DNA of 64,000 nucleotides from Cloeon dipterum (Eukaryota; Arthropoda; Insecta; Ephemeroptera; Baetidae). The notes beneath the pieces were generated by a model. That model was not told the DNA's origin and did not search any database. It saw only the letters and a program-made list of their open reading frames with translations. A program made the position numbers and the translations under genes. Position 1 is the stretch's first letter. Each line of letters starts with the position of its first letter. This document shows, piece after piece, positions 1 to 10,580 of this stretch. The stretch is from positions 2,222,501 to 2,286,500 of the forward strand of contig NC_088787.1 in the NCBI RefSeq assembly GCF_949628265.1. Direction: 5' to 3'.

Positions 1-1410
1 AAACATTGTCGTCTATAGTTTAAAACAAAACCAATCTTGGACAGTAGACACGAGAGGAATACATGTTTTTTCCATTGCCCTGTCTCCTAAGGAGGAACAA
101 CTCTACGTCAGCCAATACAATTCTACCGAACTGTATTCAATTTCCGTTGCCGCACTTCGCAATGGAAATCGAACTGTAAATCCAAAACTAATCGGAAAAT
201 GGAGAGCAAGACCATATCGAATGCTGATGGACAACCGTGGGACCATGTATGCCGCATTTTTGGGGAAGAATTACATACAGTCGTGGAACACTTACCAGCC
301 ATTTCAGGAGCAGCGTTTTCTTGATGTAAGTCACAGATTTCAAAATGGCATTTTTGTGGTTCTATTGATCAACTTTTTTACTATTTTAAATTGAAGAGTG
401 GAACACGTGTTAACGGTCTCATATCTTCAATTTTAACCTTTGGTCTTAGCTAAAATTAAAGTGGAGTCCGCTACACTTTTTAGGTTGGTAAACTGGTTAC
501 TGAATGGCCATTTACATTTGCCTTGGACGCGTCGGGAATCTTCTGGACGACTGAGCTTAATAAAACAGCTACTATTACGCCAAGGTACAGGCTATTGAGG
601 GCTGCTGCGGTCGGTGCGGAGCCAGGTAACAATGGCAACTTTTCAATGCCTATATAATAATGAAAAAATCTCATTTTATTTTTAAATTTTTTTTAGCTTT
701 TTGTAATGAGTGTTTCATAAGCCAGTTTAAATTAAAAAGAGCTCACTGCAGCTCACCGCATTAAAATTTTGACTAGTCATTCCAAGCACCACTACCAATA
801 CCCAAAAGACCTAATAAATTGCCTTTTTACCATCACAGAACGGTCCTGCTTGTCTGCCGAGGAATCTTCCACGACCAAGGTGAAACAATATCGGCTGTTG
901 AACACCATTCTGATCTGCTCTAACCTGTTCAGCGTCGTCTTGCTGGGTTTGATCATTCTTTGGCTCATCCTGAGACAGACGAGGAACAATTGCCTTCCGC
1001 AAAACACCAACGAAGCGCTGGAAATGTCTGCTGTTTACCTTGTTGAGCAAGATGAGCATGTGAGAAGTGCCGCCACAACTTCCGTTCCGGATGAGAACAA
1101 TGACGTTGACACCGCACCCGCAGAAGAAGGCCTGTACGAGGAAGTAAGATACGACCAGGTCGGTGTCTCGCTCCGTGCTCCAAGTCTCTACGAGCGGCCG
1201 ATTTGTCTCAGCCCGCGATCGGCGAGAAGAGTGAGACCGATGCCTGTGAGGCCGAGGACGTTCGAGACTTTTGGAGAGGCGCCTCCTGCTCCAATCGACG
1301 TCGGCTCTGCTCAACCGGAACATCTGTACGATGACGTTGCACCGGAAACTTCCTCGACACCATCATACGAGTCGGCGCAGTACCTGCCTATCCTGCCATA
1401 TGCACCATAA
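1..1410 (+). CDS. Yellow/MRJP-family protein with transmembrane segment and tyrosine-rich tail (5' partial)
   Basis: Visible exons are 1-325 (continues upstream), 484-625 and 752-1410. The first two encode the end of the MRJP/Yellow beta-propeller: NIVVYS, the ELYSISVAALRNG block and NPKLIGKW are shared with the two downstream paralogues. Donors are GTAAGT after 325 and GTAACA after 625. An acceptor at CACTGCAG/752 restores phase, and the frame stays open to TAA at 1408-1410. The last exon does not resemble the GPI-type last exons of the paralogues. It encodes a hydrophobic span (LFSVVLLGLIILWLIL), then a basic stop-transfer RQTRNN, then about 140 residues rich in Pro and Tyr motifs (YEEV, YDQV, YERP, YDDV, YLPI). 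Inference: a type I membrane Yellow protein with a cytoplasmic tail. The first 85 percent of the domain and the signal peptide lie outside the window. Family assignment is firm; the join to the last exon is the weaker point. Confidence 0.75.
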
Positions 1411-1825
1411 ATATGTTCCCTAGCTGTTTTCTAAAGATAAGTAATTATATTGTCCAGACCGCTCGAGTGCTCGGCTTTATGGCGCCACCTGCGTGTCTGC
1501 ATCCAGGGGTTCCCCTCCCTCCAAGAAGCACTTCTGGCAAGACAGTGAATGTGATTAATGATGGAAAATGTAGTTTGAGGCTCATTAGAATATCTATTTT
1601 ATTATAATTTAAATATGATTGTTACTTTATTTAATAATAACTCTTCTACTATTCAACTGTTCTAATTGTTTAATTTATTGGCATACCAATACGAGCAACT
1701 TTTATAGTCTTAAACCCTTCTTTTGCCCTTTTGCCTCGCCAGTCGCAGCCAGAATTTACTTTTTATTTCCAAAGTCTCGTCAGCGTCAAATTTAACTTCA
1801 GTAATGTAATTCACGGCTTTAAAGA

Positions 1826-1862
<37 letters not shown>

Positions 1863-2280
1863 AGTCGTCGATGAAAGAGATGGTGCTGCATGTCCGCTTT
1901 GCTTGCTGTCACTCCACGCATGACCGGGCTGTCCTCTGATTGTCCAAGTTTTTGGCTACTTCTAGAACGCAAACTAAATTAATTTACAATAAATTATTTT
2001 CATCGCAAAATATTAAAGAATATTATATTAATTAATATCAAGTAGTTTACCAGCCGCCCTGGTGCCGAAACTTGACATTTTGGGCCCTTCACTCCCAGTT
2101 TAAGAACCAATTCGAAGCCGGTTCTACCAGCAAGCTAACCCTTCTGCTGGACTCTCTTATTTCCTTGGGATGCGCTTCATCAAGCAGGTCCGCTAGTTCG
2201 ACCTCCAGAGTTATGAAATCGACCTTGTTGGCCATCGTAATAATAATAAAGTAGCAATAGCGAGATACAAGTGCACACAC
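1411..2280. other. Intergenic stretch after Yellow gene 1
   Basis: No gene is supported here. It holds the 3' flank of the first Yellow gene and a CT dinucleotide run at 1829-1861. A 63-codon minus-strand ORF at 2089-2280 begins directly beyond the 490-bp repeat at 2285-2775. It could be a retroelement gag start but matches nothing I recognise with confidence. Confidence 0.4.
1829..1861 (+). repeat. (TC)n microsatellite
   Basis: An uninterrupted run of TC dinucleotides, about 16 units, in the 3' flank of the first Yellow gene. Confidence 0.95.
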
Positions 2281-2284
2281 GGCT

Positions 2285-2775
2285 GGTGTTTGTTTATTTA
2301 CGATTCAGTCGAGTCAAGCTTCCAGCTACTACACGTGACCTTACTTAGCCAATCACCATCGCCGGTAAAAATAAAGTTATCACAACCGGTATCTTTATAA
2401 CGTTATTGCGTTTGCTATTTCCTACAGTGCTTATGCAAGTTGACCATTTGAACCGGTAATATTCATGTGAAAACCGGTATTCGTAGACTCGTGCGCATGC
2501 ATGAACCACCGTTACGCCTCCTTCTCTCTCGCCTTTGTTATTGTGTTGCTTACCGCCAACTTACTCGATCTCTTCCTCTCAATTCTAAGCACAAACATTA
2601 TGTCTTAACACGTTAAAACACCTAGAACAACAACTAGAAAAACAACGACATTTAAAATTACACTCAACGACAAGTAAAGGAATCATTGCGATATCGGTTG
2701 TGCCTTTTATCGCCTATCACAACGCGTAACGAGAATTACTGCAAACCCGATGGCCAGAAAATCACGTGCGTACGC
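2285..2775 (-). repeat. Long direct repeat, left copy (probable LTR)
   Basis: About 490 bp that matches 6898-7403 in the same orientation, with shared blocks CCAATCACCATCGCCGG, GTGAAAACCGGTAT and AACGCGTAACG. On the minus strand it is preceded by integrase-like coding remnants at 2832-3182, which is where a 3' LTR would sit. The two copies differ by scattered substitutions and small indels, so the insertion is old. Clear TG...CA ends and a target-site duplication were not identified, so LTR status is inferred. Confidence 0.55.
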
Positions 2776-2831
2776 TGATATGGCGATCCGCCGACCATCC
2801 TTAACCGAAGCCGCCCTCTGCTTGAGCCTCC

Positions 2832-3182
2832 TCAGGCATCGGTATCACAGGTTTTTGATCTTACATTCGCTCGTTGTTGCTCTTCTACCATTATTTCTTC
2901 TTGCAGGGCATTCAGCAGTTTTTTGCTGCCGGTACTCCTCATCGTCGTCTCTGTCCCCTTCTTGGTCCATGAAGTCTGCATTGGGAGCATTTTGGACCGC
3001 CTGCGCATCCCCCCGCGGCCAGCCTTGCAGCGTTGGCCGAATGTGTCCGACCTTACAAAAAGATGCCGACCATCATATAAGAAATTCCGTTCCGCTGAGT
3101 GTATCTGGATCCAGCAAGTCGAAAGTAACTTTTGACCCGTCTTCTCTAACACTATAAACGGCCCCATACACATACCTGACAC
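2832..3182 (-). pseudogene. Retrotransposon integrase C-terminal remnant
   Basis: The minus-strand reading frame contains MGPFIVLEKTG followed by a strongly basic and acidic tail. This resembles the GPF/Y module that ends Ty3/gypsy integrases. It lies just inside the left LTR-like repeat, as expected for the pol end of an element on the minus strand. There is no complete integrase catalytic core in the window. Annotated as a decayed fragment. Confidence 0.5.
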
Positions 3183-3314
3183 CTTAAGTTCTCTTATTAT
3201 TGATCTTTATTATGACTCAATCTCCTTCTTGCAGATCCCCCTGGCCAACCATCGTCTGCCTGTTGCTACAGCAGGTGCCACCTCCAAAAATCTGCGCGGT
3301 GTAGCGTGCTGGAC

Positions 3315-4060
3315 GTAAATATACCGGTTCTCGGTAGATCCCCGAAGTTAAGCAGCATGCGTTGCACACGGTAGCTGGATGGGTGACCGCCTGGAAAGCA
3401 TCCCTGCCGACTACATAACTCTAGGCCAACTCGCTACTTGCTGGTTTTCACCTTTCCAGCATGCGTGATTAGAATTATGGTAAGAAAGGTAAGAAGCATT
3501 TCAAAATGTCTCCTCGGTGCGGAGACAAGTGGCCCATGACCTTTCGCAGTGGGCTAGTGTTATCCGTTAACGGTTTTATTGAAACCCGGGCTTCAGCATT
3601 CGTGCTAGTACAGAGCACGCAGGGTTCGCAAAAACCCGCATTTTTCCGGAAAAACCCACTGCATTGCAAAAAAACTTTTTTTGCGGGTTTTTCTGCAATT
3701 TTGCGCATTTTTCCAAAACACATGCATTCTTATGGAAAATAAAAAATTCTAATGATGGATGACCAGAAGTAGGAATTTTTCAAAAACACCAAAATCAGTA
3801 TTAGAGCCACTGGTTCCACCAAGAGATTGAAAATTTTAACTCTCTGCATAATTTTCTGAAATTTCAGACTCTTTTCAAGCGAAAATTGACTATTTTCGGG
3901 TTAAATTCGGAAAAATGTGGAAAAACCCAAGACTGGTGGGTTTTTCCAGCCGGTTTTTTGCGCGAAAAACCAGTGGTGCATTTTTACGCATTGCAAAATT
4001 GGCGAACCCTGAGTGCACGTCTTCCTGGTTCTCGCACAAGGATAAAGAGCACAAAAAATA
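3315..4060 (+). mobile_element. 5S-rRNA-derived SINE copy, interrupted by a MITE
   Basis: Bases 3325-3415 closely resemble eukaryotic 5S rRNA: ACCGGTTCTCG, CCGAAGTTAAGC and TGGATGGGTGACCGCCTGG (the internal C-box region) occur in the right order and spacing. The 5S head runs straight into a body (CTCGCTACTTGCTG, CACCTTTCCAGCAT, GGGCTAGTGTTATCCGT) that recurs on the minus strand at 58335-58580. The tail (TTCTCG...ACAAGGATAAAGAGC) resumes at 4012 after the MITE and matches two other copies. A 5S promoter head plus a shared 3' tail is the structure of a SINE3-type element. The 5S part has diverged, so it is not a functional 5S gene. Confidence 0.7.
3620..4011. mobile_element. hAT-like MITE (392 bp)
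   Basis: The element begins CAGGGTTCGC (3620-3629) and ends with the exact reverse complement GCGAACCCTG (4002-4011). It is flanked by 8-bp near-identical direct repeats, AGAGCACG (3612-3619) and AGTGCACG (4012-4019), as expected for hAT transposition. It splits the SINE copy described above. It has no coding capacity; the interior is AT-rich with several GCGGGTTTTT/AAAAACCCGC inverted stretches. Confidence 0.75.
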
Positions 4061-4074
4061 ATGTTAATGGCCTT

Positions 4075-4394
4075 CCTGCTAAATTCACACGAAAGTGATC
4101 CACCGCCATACTAAAGCCCATCAATTCAACTGTTAGGACTAATTTTTTTGCAGAACAGCAAATAATTACGCGATAAGCGATTGGAAATAATACACCATTT
4201 ATTTCTAGTGCCAGCACTGCTGCTCCCGCAATCTCGCCTGCATCTGTGGTCAACCTGAAAGGTTGAGCGAAATCTGGGCACCTCAACATCGTCGCCTCCG
4301 CCAGAGCTTGCAACAAAGTTCTTGTAAGCTTCCTATAGTATTTCGTCCCGCACAAATTTTGGCTTCTTCCTTTCTGCGTTGGTGCAGCAATCAT
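4075..4394 (-). pseudogene. Gypsy-type reverse transcriptase/RNase H remnant
   Basis: The minus-strand ORF reads ...LRCPDFAQPF, LTTDAGEIAGAAVLA, PIAYRV and MAVDHFRVNLAGR. This is the order of the RT-RNase H junction of Ty3/gypsy polyproteins: a TDAS-like catalytic start, then the AVDHFRPYL-like helix. The region downstream is interrupted by the SINE/MITE at 3315-4060. Annotated as a decayed insertion; no intact pol frame remains. Confidence 0.65.
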
Positions 4395-4549
4395 AGAATC
4401 GTGGAATTGATCACCGATAATAATTGCATATTACTTTAGCATGTGTGGCTCTGGCAATTTCAATATTATATTGCCTTGACTTTTCACTGTCGGGATGTAT
4501 CCCATTTTTTAATAACATGAATCCAAGATACGTTTTTTATTTTTTGCTT

Positions 4550-4665
4550 TTTATCCCTGTCCGAGGACCGAGAAGGGCGTGCACTGTACTAGCACGAATG
4601 CTGAAACCAGGGTCCCAATAACACCGCGATCGGATAACATGGGCGAACCTGGCCACACAGGGAAC
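4550..4665 (-). mobile_element. 5S-derived SINE, 3' fragment
   Basis: The minus strand reads TTATCCGATCGCGGTG, TTATTGGGACC, CATTCGTGCTAGTACAG and GGTCCTCGGACAGGGATAAA in the same order as the SINE tail at 3560-4060 and 58335-58450. The 5S head is absent, as with 5'-truncated SINE copies. Confidence 0.6.
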
Positions 4666-4829
4666 CTTAACGGCGGTCCCCATAAGGGACTCCTGCTTTA
4701 AGGCTGGAGGCCACAGGGGCCCCAGAGCGAAGCGCAGGACGCACCACACGCCCAAACTGCAGGCTGGCTGGGTTGAGAGAACTGATGACACCGGGCGCGC
4801 GAAGACGCCGTTGGTGGGTTGTTGGGCGG

Positions 4830-5430
4830 AGGCGGTGCTATATTAGGGTTGTTTTTCTGTTGTGCAGGTGCAATTACTTCTGTTGCTGGTTTCGGACGCG
4901 GCTCTGGCGTCTTGTCCGATTCGATGAAAGCTGGCTTTAAGTGATCGATCGTGACTAAGCCCACTGATAGACCACTTGCCTGCAAAACAGTTGACATTTT
5001 TCTGCACCAAACAACGTGTCATTTTCTCTGCTCACGATAGAACCGTGTCCAGCAATTGGAGCAATTCCAGTCACTTCATGGGTGGATACAAAATTCGTCA
5101 ACAAATATTTTGATCCCATGTTCTTTTAAGTCCTTAAACGATTCCTGTACTCGGTTGGTCCATTTTTAAGTCCATAACTCATGCGGCAAAGATGTGTACT
5201 CAATGATGAAAAGTAATCGCTGTTTTTTCTCTGCTTTCAGGGTCTAATTCCAGCAGCCGGAACCCATTATTTGTCATATGTTCATAGTCAAGCACAGATA
5301 TTAAGTGTTGTGACGCTCTGTGGCCTGTTACTGACCTTAGAGGCGCCATGACCAGGCGCCAATATCTACAGTCAAGAGCACCGTATATTTTACAGAATTG
5401 GCATTTATTTTGGAAGCGTAAGACAAGCAC
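4830..5430 (-). pseudogene. Gypsy-type pol fragments (RT and an integrase tail)
   Basis: On the minus strand, 5200-5430 includes NGFRLLELDPESREKTAIT, a degraded form of the gypsy RT block G(Y/F)WQI.L..ESREKTAF. The following stretch (5040-5200) still shows FVDEF in place of the catalytic YxDD motif, but with in-frame stops. At 4830-4997 a different fragment carries VTIDHLKPAFI, the phrase that closes many gypsy integrases, followed by a proline-rich tail. RT and integrase tail are adjacent without RNase H between them, so at least two insertions or deletions are mixed here. Confidence 0.5.
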
Positions 5431-6897
5431 TGTTTAACTTTAACGTTTGATTTTCACGCCCTCAGCGCACGATTTGTCTGAACCAACCACTGGCTGACGC
5501 GTAAAACTGGCAGCTAAATGCACCCTCCCCCGAGCGATCGGAGAGGCTGCATTTGGGCTTCCTCTGAGATGGTTTTCCGACCTCTGCCGAGCAACACCTA
5601 GCGTACAGCCACAGTATTAATTAAGCATTTTTGTCAAAGTTTCGTCTGCGTTTTAATAATTAACGTAACGGTAAATATGGCCAATATCGCTATAGCGTTG
5701 TATTAATTAATTAGCATTTGACATAATCAACACGATTGAAAGCCTTTTTATAATTGTCAGAGTCACTTACGTTCCACATTATAAAACATGCAGCAGTAAA
5801 ACGGAAGTGAATAATTTCTAATTTTCCATTTGATAAATACAGAGAATTCAAAGATAATAACATAATTAATAAAAACCAGGTTAATTATTCAATCAGTTTG
5901 CAGTTTTCATAGTTTGCTAACTCTTAGAGAAACTGGACTATTTATTCTGTCTGTGCCGACCCTTGGCCTTCAACTCCGTCTTTGTATGATTAGTGTAAAA
6001 GACAACAGACTGGAATACGTTCTTATGCTGGCTCCCTCGTGCCTTTCGCGCCGCTCGCTGAAAAAAGGACCCAATGGTTATTCTGATTTTTCAACCAATC
6101 ACAAGCCCATTAGCAGGCTTTGTGAGGAAAGTGTTTAGAAGCGAGCTGAGTGACGATTAGTGAAGTACTTGACTGGCCAATAGCAGGCTACGGCCTTTAA
6201 CTCCTCTCCTTACTCCAGCTTTGGGAGGTGCGCTAGCGCCATCATGGATTTTATGTTGCTGTCCAGGCCTTTCGTGTTAAGTTGATCTGGAGTATTCTTC
6301 ACTTTTACGGTGCTTTAGACCTAGTGTAATCAAATTTTTTGATATCGACGGATTTAGTTACTCCATACACGTACGTTAAAACTGCACAGCTTTGCCCAAC
6401 TATTTTTTCTTCAATCACAATCCGAGCGGAAAGTCGCGAGCGGCTTTCTTGCTTTTTCACCCTCTCTTTTGGTAGATACGTATTTTTGGCTTAATTTCGC
6501 TTGCTCGGTTCCTCGTCTGGCTATCTTTGACACATTAAACTGATTTTTTTAACTAATTACGGAAGATCCGAGTTGATTGGCGTGCAAAAGCCGGGTGTGT
6601 GTGTGTGTGATTGATCCGACGCCATTAATTTGACTCTGTGCACTATAGAAGCAATGTAAATTCTCTCAATATTTCAAACAATACAATTTCATTGTTGTGT
6701 ATATTACTGATTATTCTGCCAGCATATAAGGAGATAAGAGATAATACTAGGAGGCGACATTCGGTATCAGAGCTGATACCCTACTATATGCACGTCAGCT
6801 TTATTTGCACGGTGTTAGTATGTTGTGAAGCAACGCGACTGATTCCTAGTAAACAATAAATTGATTGTTTAAATGCATACCGGTGCATACACAGCTA
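5431..6897. other. Intergenic stretch without a supported gene
   Basis: AT-rich sequence between the retroelement relics and the right copy of the LTR-like repeat. A short GT run lies at about 6596-6611. GGTATCAGAGC at 6762-6772, just after a CA dinucleotide, resembles an initiator-methionine tRNA primer-binding site used by Copia-type elements, but no Copia coding sequence is seen. No gene is called. Confidence 0.4.
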
Positions 6898-7403
6898 GTA
6901 GTGTTATCATTGTTTATTTACAATTTTGTCGAGTCAAGCGCAGGTCAAGCGTCCAGCTACTAGCCAATCACCATCGCCGGTTAAAATAAAGTTATCACAA
7001 CCGGTATCATTATAACAATGTTTCGTTTCCTATTTCCTACAATGCTTATGCCATTTGATCAGTTAAACCGGTAATATTCATGTGAAAACCGGTATTTGTA
7101 GACTCGTGCGCATGCATGAACCACCGTAACGCCTCCTTCTCTCTCGGCTTTGTTATTGTTTTGCTTGTCACCAACTTATGTACTTGAACTCTTCTTCTCA
7201 ATTCTAAACACAAACATGTCTTAACACGTTAAAACACCGCACTAGAACAACATCGACATTTAAAATTACGCTAAACGACAAGTATAGGAATCATTGAGAT
7301 AACGATTGCGCCTTTAATCACCTAGCACAACGCGTAACGTGAAATACTGCACACCCGATCGCCTGACAATCACGTGAGTCAGCTGATATTATGGCGATCC
7401 AGG
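6898..7403 (-). repeat. Long direct repeat, right copy (probable LTR)
   Basis: The second copy of the roughly 490-bp repeat at 2285-2775, same orientation, sharing long blocks including GCATGCATGAACCACCGT. With pol remnants on the minus strand between the two copies it would be the 5' LTR. The interval is only about 4.1 kb, about 1.2 kb of it later insertions, so the element is internally deleted. Confidence 0.55.
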
Positions 7404-7974
7404 CTCTTAGAGGCGTGTGCGCACTGCGCCCAGGTTTCCCGCGTAAAAACGACCGTTTTAGCTTAGCATTAGAGACGTCGCCATTTGCTTCATTTGCTTA
7501 TTTTTCTGTCTCTTATTGGCTTCTAATCGTAGTAGAGTACGGACGTGTGCACGTTCTGCTGCAGTTTTGGCGTTTATTTCGTGGTAAATCCTGTGAAAGG
7601 CAAGTCTGTTAGATCTACTCTCCTTATTGTTAGTTATTAGAGCGGAGATTTTGGATAAGCGTAGCTCGAGGATTTGTGTATCATATACCTTTGGAATTTT
7701 TATTAGTTTGATCGCTTGGCGACAGTTACCTAACCGAGCACGTGAATTTAGAGGCTAAGAGTTTTCAGTACAAAGAGTTTTGTTTGAATTTGACCTGTAA
7801 AGTCTTACTTGTGAAGTTAATAATCTGTAATATTAGATTGAATTGTATTTCGTAATGATAGTTTCCTACAATTTAGGGTGCTGTTGTGCGTCCCGCTTTT
7901 CGCTTTTTCAGAATTTTCTTAATATATGACTCATAAAATTTTTATTTTCGTCCCTTTCAGAAACAGTTGGAAGC

Positions 7975-10580
7975 ATGACTTCGACCTCATTAGGAAATTT
8001 ATCGCTCGACTTTTCATCCCCGCACACCATCGCCTACTTCAACTTCACTCCGGTCTTCCAGTGGAAACAATTGGACTACGAGCCATCTTTCGCACCGGGC
8101 AGTACACAGATCTTGGAAGATGAAACTTTCAATACTGAGAGTCTTGATCCTCGTTTCATGGCTGTCTACGGAGAAATGATCTTACTCAGCCTGTATAAAC
8201 ACCATATTTCCATTCCGGCGAGTCTGGTGTCTTTGCCGACCAGCAGCGCGTCCTCTGAACCTCCGAAGCTCACTCCATTTCCTTCAAGGGAAATGAATGT
8301 AAGTAGAAAAATTAAATGCTATTCGTTGTATGTTTTAATGGGGAAGCTGTCATTGATCTGCTAAAGAGAAGCAACCCCTGTGCACAAAATTAGGTATAAG
8401 AATGACAAACAAGGGTAACTTTAACTGCGCCAGTTTTTTCACTAGTTACCGCGAGCCTTATTCATAAGTTTTGCACGAATTCAAGAAAATACTCTGCTGA
8501 GGAAAACTTTGTGTTAAATAACTTTTAATAAATTCAAGACTGGTCTGCTTATGCAAATATTATCTAGCTAAACTAGCAGATTAATATAATCAAGTACGTC
8601 AATGGCCATTCTCATGTTAATATACATACCAGGTACCATTTTTTTTTGTAATTTAATTAGAGGTTATACAATGAGAGAAAATCATGGTCACCAATATAAT
8701 AGCTATCATTTACACACCTTTGCATTTTGGTACGCATATTGCCTTGAAAGAAATTTTGCTGGTACGTTCAATTGCGAAGAACTTTGAAAATAATTTGTCA
8801 AAATCTGTCAGGGTGGAAATAGGATGGCAGAATTAGAATATATATTGTTTGTAAATGAGTATTATAATCAATAAATTCCTGTATTTGCAGAAACCTGGGA
8901 TCTGCAATTACATTGAAGAAGCAAAGGGATTGCAAGTAGATGCGCACGGAAGGCTGTGGGTGCTGGACAACGGTAGCGAAAATTGCAATGCCAAAATATG
9001 GACCATAGAATTGATCAGCAAGAAACGCACGAAACTGATTCACCGGTTCACATTTCACGGATCGATACACGACTTGGCGCTTGACGAAACCCCCGAAGGA
9101 ACATTTGCCTACATCACGGGGTTGGGTCAACACCACATTGTCGTGTTTAGTTTCGAAAGAAAAAAAACTTGGATGGTGTACACGCCAGGAATAGGACCCT
9201 ATTCCATTGCCATGTCCCCTAAGGAATCGAGAGAGCTCTACCTCAGCTTCTTGAATCGGCTGTATTCGATTCCCGTTGCTGAACTTTGTAATGGAACTGG
9301 AACTGCAAATCCAAAACTAATCGGAGAGTGGAGTGCAGAGCCATATAGCATGCTGATGGACAACCAAGGGATCTTGGTTGCCACAGTTCTGGAGCAGAAT
9401 TACATAATATTCTGGGACACCTCCAAGCCATTTGAGGAGCAGCGTATTTATGAGGTAGGTCAACATTTTAAAATAACATTTGAGAACCGAATAATTTTGC
9501 GAAAGTCCCTAGCTTTGGTTTTTGAATGGAATTAAAAGGAAATTTATTTTAAAAGAAAAGGGAGAGGAAGCAGACTTTTAGTGTCATGGCAAATTTAATG
9601 CTAAAGTACCACCATTGTTTTTAATTTAATGATCTTGAACTTAGCCTAGTTTACGCGAAATGAAATTTTCAAATACGAACAAAAATTTAACCTTAAAATG
9701 CATTTAAATATAATACAATTTTTACTTATCATCCACTCAGTATAATATCTTACTCATCGAGTTGGTGCATTGTTTGGTTTTAGGATGCTGGATTGACCTC
9801 TGCAAGGCCGTTCACTCTTGCCAAAGACCAAAATGGAACTCTTTGGAGGTTCATGCTCAAGATAAAAGGAGAGCCAAAGTACTTGCTTTCGAAATTCAAA
9901 TTCCGTGCAAAATCCTTTAAGGTCTCGTCAGGTAAGTTTCCACTAATCCCATTTCGCTTAACTACTTTTTTAAGCCAAAAAAACATATTTTTATTTGTAT
10001 TTAGAGCTAATCAGAGAGCACTTTTTATCCATGCACTATTGTTTAAACTGACTAATCAACTGCAGCCTAGGCTGCTGGCATTTCAATTTTTTTCTAGTAA
10101 AATTTCACTCATAGTTATTCATCCCAATTAAATTTTTATCTGTTTAAAAGCTAATAATAATAATGAGTATACAAAACCTACTGGACAGTTGAGTAGATCA
10201 AGTTACAAATTCTTAACAAACAAAAAATTCAGAACTTGTACTCTGCGAGATATTAATGGTTATTATTATTATTCAACTGCATATTTTAATGATTAAAATA
10301 GTTACCACTTATACCTGAGATATGTTTTTCACACTGTGCTTCTACTTGCATTTTGCTACATTTTAATATATAATACAATAACCAAATAATCTATTAATTT
10401 TCGCGTTATTTTTTGTTTTTAACACTATAATGAACGTTTCGAATGCCAATTTCAGAATTGAATGGTGGTAGTGGTAGAGAGGAAAAGGTTGCGGTGGATG
10501 CTGCCCAAAGCACAAAACTAACCATCCCGAGCGTGCTCTTCGTTTTCCTCTTGGTCCTGGCTAGCTATTTCTTGATGTAG
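7975..10580 (+). CDS. Yellow/MRJP-family protein with GPI-anchor-like C-terminus
   Basis: Four coding exons: 7975-8298, 8891-9454, 9784-9931 and 10456-10580 (386 aa). All introns are GT-AG and phases match. The MRJP domain spans nearly the whole protein: FQWKQLDYE near residue 30, TPFPSREMN ending exon 1, then GLQVDAHGRLWVLDNG with conserved Cys, HDLALDETPEGTFAYIT and NPKLIGEWSA. Yellow/MRJP proteins are normally secreted; some act in pigment metabolism or as nutritive proteins. The last exon ends VAVDAAQSTKLTIP and then about 16 hydrophobic residues to the stop, with no basic tail: a small-residue cleavage site, spacer and hydrophobic end typical of GPI signals. A signal peptide is not obvious at this start. 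An acceptor at about 7961 shows an upstream exon that could be untranslated or could supply one. Biological role unknown. Confidence 0.85.

Noticed and set aside
2060-2090. Retroviral-type primer-binding site at TGGTGCCGAAACTTGAC
   Set aside because: It lies on the strand opposite to the pol remnants and is only partly similar to known primer sites.
3325-3415. Functional 5S rRNA gene
   Set aside because: The match to 5S is diverged (for example GTAGATCCCCGAAG and GCATGCGTTGCACACGGT in the middle), the ends are not those of a gene, and the sequence continues directly into a repeated SINE body.
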